A stretch of DNA of 64,000 bases, from assembly GCF_947495965.1 (NCBI RefSeq), contig NZ_CANMBB010000002.1:1-64000 (forward strand), in the 5' to 3' direction. Numbering within the stretch: the stretch's first letter is position 1; each line of letters opens with the position of its first letter. The translations under genes were made by a program, and so were the position numbers. Positions 26,928 to 35,223 of the stretch are shown here, one piece after another. Under the pieces are notes generated by a model. It was not told where the DNA came from. It worked only from the letters and a program-made list of their open reading frames with translations, and did not search any database. Origin of the DNA: an uncultured Maribacter sp. GTDB taxonomy: Bacteria; Bacteroidota; Bacteroidia; Flavobacteriales; Flavobacteriaceae.

Positions 26928-27875
26928 TTACGCAAGATGAGCGTTTTTCTCTAATTTTAGCCCATTAAGAACATCGTTAGTTTTCATTTTTCGTTTTCCT
27001 GGTAATTGAATTTCTAAAAGATTAATGAATCCATTTTTTACAGCTACTTTAATTTCTTTTTTATTAAAAATTAGTTGTCCTAACTTATAAATATGTATTT
27101 CTTCTGTTTTAGAAATAGCATATATTTTTAAAAATATTTCTTCATTACCATTATATAAGGTTGTCCATGCTGCAGGATAAGGGCAAAGACCACGGATATG
27201 ATTATAAATAGCATTTAACGGTAATTGCCAATCTACTTTACATGTTTCTTTATGAATTTTATAGGCAGACTTTAATTCTTTAGAATCCTTTTGTTTTTGT
27301 AGTGTAACTGTGTTGTTAGATATTGCAGTAATAGTCTTTATTACTAATGTAGCTCCAATAGCCATTAACTTGTCATGTAATGTTCCTGCGGTATCCTCCT
27401 GCGTTATAGTGGTTTCTTCTTGTAATATTATTTCTCCAGTATCTATTTTATCGTCTATAAAGAAAGTAGTAACTCCAGTTTTTGTTTCTCCATTAATTAT
27501 AGCCCAATTTATTGGAGCAGCACCTCTATAGCTTGGTAATAATGATGCATGTAGATTAAAAGTGCCATATTCTGGCATTTGCCATACCACTTTTGGGAGC
27601 ATTCTAAACGCAACTACGATTTGTAAATTAGCATTTAACTTTTTTAGTTCTTCTAAGAAAGTGGTGTCTTTAAGGTTGGTTGGTTGTATTATTGGGATAT
27701 TTTGTTCTAAAGCATATTTTTTTACAGCTGAGGTGTTTAGTTTACGACCTCTGCCAGCAGGCCTATCTGGAGCCGTAATTACACCAACAACATTATATTT
27801 AGACGCTACTATTGCAGAAAGTGTTGCTACAGCAAAGTCTGGGGTACCCATAAAGAGTATTCTTATATCTTTCAT
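26928..27875 (-). CDS. fmt: methionyl-tRNA formyltransferase
   Basis: A 315-residue enzyme that formylates initiator Met-tRNA. MGTPDFAVATLSAI near the N-terminus, TAPDRPAGRGRKL, FNLHASLLPSYRGAAPI (catalytic His and Asn environment) and GVTTFFIDDKIDTG are all present, with a normal C-terminal OB domain. It starts 2 bp after the recQ stop, so it belongs to an ATPase-recQ-fmt operon. Confidence 0.96.
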   Translation of the reverse strand: MKDIRILFMGTPDFAVATLSAIVASKYNVVGVITAPDRPAGRGRKLNTSAVKKYALEQNIPIIQPTNLKDTTFLEELKKLNANLQIVVAFRMLPKVVWQMPEYGTFNLHASLLPSYRGAAPINWAIINGETKTGVTTFFIDDKIDTGEIILQEETTITQEDTAGTLHDKLMAIGATLVIKTITAISNNTVTLQKQKDSKELKSAYKIHKETCKVDWQLPLNAIYNHIRGLCPYPAAWTTLYNGNEEIFLKIYAISKTEEIHIYKLGQLIFNKKEIKVAVKNGFINLLEIQLPGKRKMKTNDVLNGLKLEKNAHLA

Positions 27876-27877
27876 TT

Positions 27878-29770
27878 TTAGCTTATTTCGTATTCGTTTT
27901 TAGAATTTATTTTTAAATATCCTTTTTCTAATAATTGTTGTAAGGTATATATTAGGTTTGTTTCTGAATAGGGTAGTAGCTGTATAATTTCTCTAGAAGA
28001 AAAACTTTTAGAGTGTATTAATTGTAATATCTCTTTTGAAATTTTTTTAAAGTCAGGCTTTGTATTATTCGCAATGCAAACATCGCATATACCACAATCT
28101 TCATTTTTGTCTTCTCCAAAATATTTTAGTAAAAGTTTACTTCTACATAAAGCATCATTATTAATAAAAGAGAGCATATCTTTTATTTGGTTTTTTTTAA
28201 TGGTGTTCCTTTCTACTACTTTATTAGCAAATCTATTAATGGTATGGTCGTCTTCTCTTGGTATTAAATAAGTTATTTCTAAATCGCTATGTTTTCCTTG
28301 GTAGGTTATTATTTCTTCTTTTTCTAATTGTTTTAGGATAGAAATAATTAATACTTCTTTTTGCCCTGTTTTTTTAGCAAGAAGGTAGGTGTCTATTTTT
28401 GTTTCAAATTCAAAAATACCTCCATAAGTTCTTAATATTACTTGCGTAATTAACGCAATAGATTCATTTTTTTCTAAGTAATTTAAGAGTTGTTCTTTTG
28501 AGGTAATAAATTTTATAGTCGTTTTTATATCGTACGCTTCTGATAAGGATATAACCGAATTCTGGTCTAAAACTTTCAACGAGTTATAAGCTAATAAAGG
28601 GTTTAAGGAGTATCTAGAACAAAATTCATTAAAGTTTAATTGTTGTTTTATAGTGTGCCCTTCTCCATAAGAAATTTGAAAAAAGTTGCTTAATTTCCTA
28701 TAAATAACTTTTAAGGTTTTTACATCTGGTAAAACACTTAGAAATTGTTTTTTTAACCTTTCTTCATCTGTTTTGTTGGTAATAAGCACTACTTCAGAAA
28801 ATTGATTGTCTCTACCAGCTCTACCAGCTTCTTGAAAGTAATTTTCTATACAATCTGGTATTTGGTAGTGTACCACTAAACGCACATCTGGTTTGTCTAT
28901 ACCCATACCAAAGGCATTAGTAGCAACCATAATATTTGTTTTATTGGCTAACCAAGAGTCTAACTTTTTTTCTTTTTCTTTTTTAGAAAGTCCGCCATGG
29001 AAAAAAGTTGCGCTAAGATTATTTTGATTTAAAAAATTTGAAATCTCAATGGTGTTTTTTCTATTTCTTACATATACGATACCGCTTTTTTCTTCTCCAC
29101 TAAATAGTTGTTTCAGACGTCCTTTTTTGTTTTCGTCCCAGAGTACTTTATACGCAAGATTACTTCTGTAAAAAGAGTCTTTAATAAAAAGAGAGTCCTT
29201 ATAATCTAAGTTAGTTTCAATGTCTTTTACTACTTGTTGTGTAGCAGTTGCTGTTAAAGCAATCATTGGAATGTTAGGAGCTAATGTTTTTAGGTTAGAA
29301 CATTCTAAATATGCAGGTCTAAAATCATGTCCCCATTGCGATATGCAATGTGCTTCATCTATAACTAGAAGGTTAACATTCATTTGTTGTATTCTTGTAG
29401 CAACAATTTCTTGTTTTAAACGCTCAGGAGATAGGTATAGGAACTTATAATTGCCATAAATACAATTATCTAGTAAATTATTTATTTCGTTAAAAGGAAT
29501 GCCACCTGTGAGTGCAATAGCTTTTATGCCTTTTTTTTGTAAACTGTTTACTTGGTTTTGTATTAATGCTACTAAAGGAGATACTACAATACAAATACCG
29601 TCTAAAGCTAATGCGGGCAACTGAAAACATAAGGATTTTCCTCCGCCAGTTGGTAATAAAGCAAGAACATCTTTACCGTTTAATACGGCATTAATTATTT
29701 TCTCTTGCGACCCTCTAAAGGTTGTGAAACCCCAATATTTTTCAAGAAGATCTTTAGGGTTAGTTAGCAC
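27878..29770 (-). CDS. recQ: RecQ-family ATP-dependent DNA helicase
   Basis: A 630-residue superfamily 2 helicase. Walker A TGGGKS (41-46), DEAH box (138-141) followed by CISQWGHDFRP, the aromatic-rich loop of RecQ, then motif VI QEAGRAGRD, and the zinc-binding cysteines (CRSKLLLKYF, CGICDVC) with a winged-helix. A complete HRDC domain is not evident at the C-terminus. It acts in recombination and repair. Its start overlaps the upstream ATPase gene by 11 bp. Bacteroidota often carry several RecQ proteins, so the symbol is by family. Confidence 0.93.
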   Translation of the reverse strand: MLTNPKDLLEKYWGFTTFRGSQEKIINAVLNGKDVLALLPTGGGKSLCFQLPALALDGICIVVSPLVALIQNQVNSLQKKGIKAIALTGGIPFNEINNLLDNCIYGNYKFLYLSPERLKQEIVATRIQQMNVNLLVIDEAHCISQWGHDFRPAYLECSNLKTLAPNIPMIALTATATQQVVKDIETNLDYKDSLFIKDSFYRSNLAYKVLWDENKKGRLKQLFSGEEKSGIVYVRNRKNTIEISNFLNQNNLSATFFHGGLSKKEKEKKLDSWLANKTNIMVATNAFGMGIDKPDVRLVVHYQIPDCIENYFQEAGRAGRDNQFSEVVLITNKTDEERLKKQFLSVLPDVKTLKVIYRKLSNFFQISYGEGHTIKQQLNFNEFCSRYSLNPLLAYNSLKVLDQNSVISLSEAYDIKTTIKFITSKEQLLNYLEKNESIALITQVILRTYGGIFEFETKIDTYLLAKKTGQKEVLIISILKQLEKEEIITYQGKHSDLEITYLIPREDDHTINRFANKVVERNTIKKNQIKDMLSFINNDALCRSKLLLKYFGEDKNEDCGICDVCIANNTKPDFKKISKEILQLIHSKSFSSREIIQLLPYSETNLIYTLQQLLEKGYLKINSKNEYEIS

Positions 29771-30326
29771 TATCTATTTTCTTTTTTATAAAGGAAACTC
29801 TATCTGCAATAGTTCCTGTTGGGACAGTTATGGTAGTATAACCAAAACTAGTATATGTTTTTTCTAAATGATTATGAATTTCAACAGCTTCTTCAAAATT
29901 TTCTAGTCGTTCATTATCCGAAACATAGATTTCTTTCCAAGGCGGTAAAATAAAAATTTGATCGTACTTATAATCCTCACAAGTACTTATGTAATCCTCA
30001 GGATATTTTTGTTTAAAATAGTCCATATAAGCTAATACATCTGGAACTCCTCTGTCAAAAAAAAGTATATTCTCTTTACGACTGTTCGCATCTATAAATT
30101 GCTTGTACCTGCCTTTAAAAAGCATATCATTAAAAGCATTTGGGTCTTTTACAAAAGCTAAGGGGTTAGATGCTAAAGAGCTTTCATCTAATTCTTTTTT
30201 AGCTTCTAAAGTCATAGTTCTTATTATTTCATGAAAACAATAAAAACCTTCATTTTCTAAAGTGTTTATTACAGAGGTTTTGCCTGTTCCTGGGCCACCA
30301 GTAATTACTATTTTTTTTGGACTCAA
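29760..30326 (-). CDS. AAA ATPase / kinase-like P-loop protein (AAA_28 type)
   Basis: A 188-residue protein with P-loop GGPGTGKTSVI (residues 9-19), then a Walker B-like FFDRGVPDVLAYMDYF and QIFILPPWKEIYV, as in the AAA_28 family of NTPase/kinase-like proteins. Its substrate is unknown. The start is TTG at 30326, directly before SPKKIVITGG; no ATG in frame would keep the P-loop strand. It overlaps recQ by 11 bp and is first in that operon. Confidence 0.82.
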   Translation of the reverse strand: MSPKKIVITGGPGTGKTSVINTLENEGFYCFHEIIRTMTLEAKKELDESSLASNPLAFVKDPNAFNDMLFKGRYKQFIDANSRKENILFFDRGVPDVLAYMDYFKQKYPEDYISTCEDYKYDQIFILPPWKEIYVSDNERLENFEEAVEIHNHLEKTYTSFGYTTITVPTGTIADRVSFIKKKIDSAN

Positions 30327-30391
30327 ACTTTAAAATTTAGAGAAACAAAAGTAAGGAAACCTAAAGGATAAAAAAATTAGTAAGTAACTAC

Positions 30392-30399
30392 TATCTTTG
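30392..30399 (+). promoter_or_regulatory. -7 element (TATCTTTG) upstream of DUF493 gene
   Basis: TATCTTTG matches the Bacteroidota -7 consensus TAnnTTTG and lies 18 bp before the ATG at 30417. The -33 element is weak (TTAG near 30377). Confidence 0.5.
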
Positions 30400-30416
30400 T
30401 GTAAAAAGAAATAAAA

Positions 30417-30704
30417 ATGGATACAGAAAAATCCGAAGAGTTTTATAAAAAACTAATTGAGCAATTGTATGATACATCAAAATGGCCTTCTACCTATTTG
30501 TATAAATTTATAGTACTTAGTGAGAAAGAAAAGATAGATGCTATAAATGCTATTTTTGATAATACAGGAGCGGTTATTGAGTCTAAAAAATCTAAAAATG
30601 GAAAATATACCAGTCTTTCTATCACAGTAACTCTAAAAAATCCGGAAGCTGTTGTAGCTAAATATAAAGAGGTAACACAGATAGAGGGTGTAATATCCTT
30701 GTAA
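30417..30704 (+). CDS. DUF493 (YbeD-like) family protein
   Basis: A 95-residue small alpha/beta protein. It has FYKKLIEQLYDTSKWPSTYLYKFIV at the N-terminus and SKNGKYTSLSITVTLKNPEAVVAKYKEV in the second half, the YbeD ACT-like fold. Function is unresolved in most species. It lies just upstream of the DUF4290-murA pair. Confidence 0.88.
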   Translation: MDTEKSEEFYKKLIEQLYDTSKWPSTYLYKFIVLSEKEKIDAINAIFDNTGAVIESKKSKNGKYTSLSITVTLKNPEAVVAKYKEVTQIEGVISL

Positions 30705-30792
30705 AATAATAATATATAGTATAATTTTCTTATTTTGCAGTCGTTATAAAAATACTTCACTTTTATACTTATAAAAGCCTAAAACTTTTAAT

Positions 30793-31449
30793 TTGAATTT
30801 AATAGAAAACTTAGAGTACAATACAGAACGCCCTCATTTAATAATACCGGAGTATGGTCGTCATTTTCAGAAAATGGTAGATCATGCGGTATCTATAGAA
30901 GATCGTGAGGAAAGAAATAAAATTGCAAAGTCTATCATAGATGTAATGGGCAATTTGCAACCACATTTAAGAGATGTGCCAGATTTTCAACACAAGTTAT
31001 GGGATCAATTATTTATTATGTCTGATTTTAAATTAGATGTAGACTCACCTTTTCCTATTACCTCCAAAGAGGTTTTAAAGCAAAGACCAGAAGCATTAGA
31101 GTATCCTCAGAATTTTCCAAAGTATCGTTTTTACGGAAACAATATTAAACGTATGATTGATGTTGCAGTAGAATGGGAAAAAGGAGATATGCGTGAAGGT
31201 TTAGAGTTTGCGATAGCAAACCATATGAAAAAGTGCTACCTAAACTGGAATAAAGACACTGTAGATGATAAAGCTATTTTTAAGCATTTGCATGAGTTGA
31301 GTGATGGTAAAATTGATTTAAAAACAGAAGAAGTTACTTTAACAGATAGCGGTCAGTTTTTAAAAAATAGAGTTGCTAAAACTCCTAGAAATAATAATTC
31401 AGGAAAAAAATATTCAAAAAATAATAATCGCGGAAAAAAACGCTATTAA
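30793..31449 (+). CDS. DUF4290 family protein
   Basis: A 218-residue protein with LEYNTERPHLIIPEYGRHFQKMVDHAVSI near the N-terminus and a central HKLWDQLFIMSDF block, diagnostic of DUF4290, a family restricted to Bacteroidota. The C-terminal 30 residues are basic and asparagine-rich (NNNSGKKYSKNNNRGKKRY), which could bind nucleic acid. The start is TTG at 30793. It precedes murA by 18 bp, a pairing I believe to be common in the phylum; the reason is unknown. Confidence 0.88.
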   Translation: MNLIENLEYNTERPHLIIPEYGRHFQKMVDHAVSIEDREERNKIAKSIIDVMGNLQPHLRDVPDFQHKLWDQLFIMSDFKLDVDSPFPITSKEVLKQRPEALEYPQNFPKYRFYGNNIKRMIDVAVEWEKGDMREGLEFAIANHMKKCYLNWNKDTVDDKAIFKHLHELSDGKIDLKTEEVTLTDSGQFLKNRVAKTPRNNNSGKKYSKNNNRGKKRY

Positions 31450-31467
31450 ACTTCTTCGTACAACTAC

Positions 31468-32775
31468 ATGGGAACATTTAAGATTGAAGGTGGGCATGCC
31501 TTATCTGGTGAAATAACACCTCAAGGTGCAAAAAATGAAGCCTTACAAATACTTTGTGCAGTATTATTAACTTCAGAAAAGGTGACAATAAATAACATTC
31601 CAGATATTGTGGATGTTAATAAACTTATTGCATTATTAGAAGATTTGGGTGTAAAAATCCAAAAAAGAGGTAAGGGAACTTACATTTTTAAAGCAGATGA
31701 TGTTAATTTAGAATATTTACAATCAGACCAATTTAAACAAGATGGTAGAGGACTTAGAGGTTCTATAATGCTTGTTGGCCCTTTGTTAGCACGTTTTGGA
31801 AAAGGGTACATTCCTAAACCAGGTGGTGATAAAATTGGCCGTAGAAGATTAGATACTCATTTTGAAGGATTCATTAATCTTGGTGCAAAATTTAGATATA
31901 ATAAAGAAGAACATTTTTATGGTGTAGAAGCTAAAAAGCTCAAAGGAACATACATGTTACTAGATGAAGCTTCAGTTACCGGAACTGCTAATATTGTAAT
32001 GGCAGCTGTTTTAGCAGAAGGTGAAACCACTATTTATAATGCCGCTTGTGAACCTTATTTACAGCAGCTTTGTAAAATGCTAGTGCGTATGGGAGCAAAA
32101 ATATCTGGAATAGGTTCTAATATGCTTATTATCCAAGGGGTAGATTCTCTTGGTGGTACAGAGCATACCATGTTGCCAGATATGATTGAAATTGGTAGTT
32201 GGATTGGTCTTGCTGCAATGACAAAAAGTGAGCTTACAATAAAAAACGTAAGTTGGAAAGATTTAGGGCAAATACCTACTACGTTTAGAAAGCTTGGTAT
32301 TACTGTAGAAAAGAAAGGTGATGATATTTATATTCCTTCTCATAAGGATGGTTATGAAATTCAGAATTATATAGATGGCTCTATATTAACTATTGCAGAT
32401 GCACCTTGGCCAGGGCTTACACCAGATATTTTAAGTATTATTTTGGTAGTAGCATCACAGGCAAGGGGAGAAGTGCTTATTCATCAAAAAATGTTTGAAA
32501 GCAGATTATTCTTTGTAGATAAGCTAATAGACATGGGCGCTAAAATTATTCTTTGTGACCCGCATAGAGCAACTGTTATGGGGCACGATTTTAAATCTAG
32601 TTTAAAAGCAACAACTATGACTTCTCCGGATATTAGAGCTGGTGTTTCTTTATTAATTGCAGCATTATCTGCAAAAGGAGAATCTACCATTCATAATATT
32701 GAGCAAATAGATCGTGGATACGAAAATATAGACGAGCGTTTACGAGCAATTGGAGCTAAAATTGTGAGAGTGTAA
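31468..32775 (+). CDS. murA: UDP-N-acetylglucosamine 1-carboxyvinyltransferase with Asp at the fosfomycin site
   Basis: A 435-residue enzyme for the first committed step of peptidoglycan synthesis (enolpyruvyl transfer from PEP to UDP-GlcNAc). Conserved KNEALQ near the N-terminus, GRGLRGSI, and a C-terminal GYENIDERLRAIGAKI. The active-site loop reads PGGDKIGRRRLD, so the usual catalytic cysteine (Cys115 in E. coli) is Asp121 here (codon GAT at 31828). Asp at this place keeps activity but blocks covalent capture by fosfomycin in other bacteria (established). Intrinsic fosfomycin resistance is the inference. Confidence 0.96.
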   Translation: MGTFKIEGGHALSGEITPQGAKNEALQILCAVLLTSEKVTINNIPDIVDVNKLIALLEDLGVKIQKRGKGTYIFKADDVNLEYLQSDQFKQDGRGLRGSIMLVGPLLARFGKGYIPKPGGDKIGRRRLDTHFEGFINLGAKFRYNKEEHFYGVEAKKLKGTYMLLDEASVTGTANIVMAAVLAEGETTIYNAACEPYLQQLCKMLVRMGAKISGIGSNMLIIQGVDSLGGTEHTMLPDMIEIGSWIGLAAMTKSELTIKNVSWKDLGQIPTTFRKLGITVEKKGDDIYIPSHKDGYEIQNYIDGSILTIADAPWPGLTPDILSIILVVASQARGEVLIHQKMFESRLFFVDKLIDMGAKIILCDPHRATVMGHDFKSSLKATTMTSPDIRAGVSLLIAALSAKGESTIHNIEQIDRGYENIDERLRAIGAKIVRV

Positions 32776-32800
32776 GGTGCCTTATAAATTATAGAATATA

Positions 32801-32830
32801 AAAGCAATTCAAATGAGTTGCTTTTTTTTT
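32801..32830 (+). terminator. intrinsic terminator after murA
   Basis: AAAGCAATTC pairs with GAGTTGCTTT (one G-T) around AAAT, then a T-run to 32830. It lies between the convergent murA and pirin genes. Confidence 0.85.
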
Positions 32831-32833
32831 AAT

Positions 32834-33832
32834 CTATTTTTCAATTAAAGTTCCGTCTGGGTATTTGGCAAATCTTCCCTTTTCTTTTGGATGTACGTTA
32901 TCCGCGTATTGCCATGGCCAGCCCCCAAATTGAGTAAGACCATATTCTTTCATAGTATCTCTTATTTCTGCCTCTGTATTCATTACAAAAGGGCCATGTT
33001 TTGCTACAGGTTCTTTAATAGGTTTTCCTTGTAATAGTAATATATGTGCTTTTTCTTTGCCTACTTTTATAGTTGTCTCTGTATTAGAAATTAAATCTAT
33101 ACCATGATTTGGAGTAATAGTTTTGTCCTCTATAAGAATAGCATCTCCATCATAAAAATATAGCGTTCTGGTTATATCATTTTTAGAGGCAGGTAAACTA
33201 AAACTTGTATTAGGTTCTAAATGTAGTGTCCATATAGCTACTTCATTTTCAGGATTTGCAGCCCATGAATTAGGAGCAGGGTTGCATGCATTTACATTGT
33301 TATAAGTTCCGGCAATTACTTTAATAGTGGCAGAAGTATTTTTTATTATAGGAATATCTTCATTCCATAACATTGCAAAATGCGGTGCTACAAATTTATC
33401 TTTTTTAGCTAGATTTAACCATATTTGGAAAAACTCTAAAGGGTTTTCTTCTTCGGTATTTAATAAAGGAAACATTTCGGAATGTTGTACACCAGCTCCG
33501 GCAGTCATCCATTGTGCATCTCCGTTGCCAAACCTACCAGCAGCACCTAAAGAGTCTGAATGATCGCAAAAACCTTTGTTTGCTATAGAAATGGTTTCAA
33601 AACCTCTATGTGGGTGTGAAGGAAACCCTGGAATAGTTTTTCCATGATACATTCGCCAACCATCTTTAATGGTAAAATCATTCCCTAAATTTCTGCCTTT
33701 TAAAGATGTTGCAGGTCCCATTTCTTCATTGCCTTTAGGATACAAATCATAATGATATGCACAAAAAAGAAAAGGGTCTTGTGTTTGCCAAGGAAAACCA
33801 AGTGGAAAAATGTTTTTTATAGTATTACTCAT
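32834..33832 (-). CDS. pirin-family cupin protein
   Basis: A 332-residue bicupin. The N-terminal metal motif is intact: HPHRGFET (His73 and His75), and GAGVQHSEM (His117 and Glu119). Pirins bind iron and some oxidise quercetin; others are redox-linked regulators. The specific activity is unknown. It is last in a leftward run after the VOC gene (3 bp apart), so they are co-transcribed. Confidence 0.9.
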   Translation of the reverse strand: MSNTIKNIFPLGFPWQTQDPFLFCAYHYDLYPKGNEEMGPATSLKGRNLGNDFTIKDGWRMYHGKTIPGFPSHPHRGFETISIANKGFCDHSDSLGAAGRFGNGDAQWMTAGAGVQHSEMFPLLNTEEENPLEFFQIWLNLAKKDKFVAPHFAMLWNEDIPIIKNTSATIKVIAGTYNNVNACNPAPNSWAANPENEVAIWTLHLEPNTSFSLPASKNDITRTLYFYDGDAILIEDKTITPNHGIDLISNTETTIKVGKEKAHILLLQGKPIKEPVAKHGPFVMNTEAEIRDTMKEYGLTQFGGWPWQYADNVHPKEKGRFAKYPDGTLIEK

Positions 33833-33835
33833 TTT

Positions 33836-34279
33836 TTAATGTTTAGCATCATTAATCTCTATCCAATACCCATCTGGGTCTTGAAAATAAATTTGTTGTA
33901 CGCCATCTGCTCTAACAGTAATTGCATTTTTAGTGCCAGGCCAATCGTAATACGTAATATTATGATCTTTTAAATGAACTAAAAAATCCTTAAGATTTTG
34001 GGTTGCTAAACATAAATGAACAGATTTATGTTTTTTATATTCTGGGTTTTCTTTCTGAATTAAATGAATTTGAGAGTTGTTGTTTATAATAAACCATCTA
34101 AATCCTTTTGCTAGAGTAGGATGAGGAGTCTCTTTTAGTTTTAAAATAGAACTGTAAAACTCCGCACTTTTATCAGCGTCTTTTACAATAACAGAATAAT
34201 GATCGTATTGGAAATTAAATTCTTGGGAACAAACAGAAAAACATTTTAATATTAAGAATAAAAGTAAAGCCCTTTTCAT
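33836..34279 (-). CDS. exported VOC (glyoxalase-like) protein
   Basis: A 147-residue protein with an N-terminal signal (LLFLILKCFSVCSQ) then one VOC domain: YDHYSVIVKDADKSAEFYSSIL at the start and FQDPDGYWIEIND at the end, with the conserved Glu of the metal site. An exported VOC protein is unusual but occurs in Bacteroidota. The substrate is unknown. It lies 7 bp after the GNAT gene. Confidence 0.85.
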   Translation of the reverse strand: MKRALLLFLILKCFSVCSQEFNFQYDHYSVIVKDADKSAEFYSSILKLKETPHPTLAKGFRWFIINNNSQIHLIQKENPEYKKHKSVHLCLATQNLKDFLVHLKDHNITYYDWPGTKNAITVRADGVQQIYFQDPDGYWIEINDAKH

Positions 34280-34286
34280 TATTTCT

Positions 34287-34703
34287 TTAAAAATTAAGTT
34301 CCATTATTACAAAGTTTATACCTGAATTTACATAAGTTTTCTTCGTTTCTTTTAAACCAAATTTATGATAAAAACTAGCTTTGTTTTCTCTGGCATTACA
34401 CCAAAACTTTGTTGCGTTATTCTTTTTTGAATACTCTAAAAGATGGTTTATCATTTTAGTGCCAAACCCTTTTTTCTGGTGCTTTTCTTTAGTCGCTAAT
34501 TTTCTAAATTGAGCATCTTTATTATTTATAAATAAAGAAACCACAGACACTAATTCTTCATTTATAAAACCACCAAAATGAAGCCCTTCGGAGTCTTTTT
34601 CTAGTATCACATGTTCTAAAGGAAAACCTGGATACATTACAGATTGCCTTATAGGCCAGGTTTCTCTATCAGAAATTTGCTTAATAATAAAATTTTCACT
34701 CAA
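34287..34703 (-). CDS. GNAT-family N-acetyltransferase
   Basis: A 138-residue protein. The acetyl-CoA motif is RKLATKEKHQKKGFGTKMINHLLEYSKKN (Q/R-x-x-G-x-G/A form), preceded by VVSLFINNKDAQFR, and the family ending FYHKFGLKETKKTY. The acceptor is unknown. It is a short single-domain GNAT. Seven bases separate it from the VOC gene downstream. Confidence 0.9.
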   Translation of the reverse strand: MSENFIIKQISDRETWPIRQSVMYPGFPLEHVILEKDSEGLHFGGFINEELVSVVSLFINNKDAQFRKLATKEKHQKKGFGTKMINHLLEYSKKNNATKFWCNARENKASFYHKFGLKETKKTYVNSGINFVIMELNF

Positions 34704-34725
34704 TCTTAGAGATTTAAATGCTTTG

Positions 34726-34781
34726 AGGCTTTTCTCGAAATTTAATAAATGCCTCTTGGGCTTGTATCAAGGTAGTTTACT
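34726..34781 (-). repeat. dispersed 3'-end repeat, copy 3
   Basis: On the minus strand the sequence directly after the NTF2-like gene reads AAGTAAACTACCTTGATAC, then GGCATTTATTAAATTTCGAG and AAAAGCCTC. It shares AGTAAACTAC, GGCATTTATTA and the TTTC(G/T)AGA blocks with copies at 3165 and 8021, but the middle is shorter. It begins at the stop codon, as copy 1 does. Confidence 0.6.
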
Positions 34782-34782
34782 T

Positions 34783-35145
34783 TTACCCCATGGTATATAA
34801 ATATTGCTCGCTGGCAATTTTCCCATCTTTTACTTCATAAACACAAAGTTCTTCCATTTGCTGTCTTCCTCTTTCTTTAAAAGTACAGTCAAAAGTCATT
34901 TTTGCAGTAAAAAAGTTTCCTGCTACAACAGGCTCAGAAATTTCACTTGCATGAAAATCCTCTACACTTTCTAACCAATCCTTACTCTTATTCCAAACAT
35001 TTTGCTTGCCAGTAATTAATTCTCCTGGCATGCCAGGCATTTCTTTACTAACAATATCCTCTGCATATAATTCGGTAATACATTCTAAATTTTTACCTTC
35101 ATTACACATTTTACGCCATTTATTTGCAACTTCTTGAGTGTTCAT
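34783..35145 (-). CDS. NTF2-like / SnoaL-like protein
   Basis: A 120-residue cone-fold protein: VANKWRKMCNEGKNLECITELYAEDIVSKE at the N-terminus and FFTAKMTFDCTFKERGRQQMEELCVYEVKDGKIASEQYLY at the C-terminus. The fold covers enzymes and ligand binders; the role is unknown. It is a monocistron-like gene between photolyase and GNAT (gaps of 78 and 79 bp). Confidence 0.87.
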   Translation of the reverse strand: MNTQEVANKWRKMCNEGKNLECITELYAEDIVSKEMPGMPGELITGKQNVWNKSKDWLESVEDFHASEISEPVVAGNFFTAKMTFDCTFKERGRQQMEELCVYEVKDGKIASEQYLYTMG

Positions 35146-35223
35146 TTTGTATGTTTTTTTAATTATCTCTTAAAAGTAATTAAAAATTTAAAATTAGAGT
35201 TTTAATATATTGATATTTTCTTT

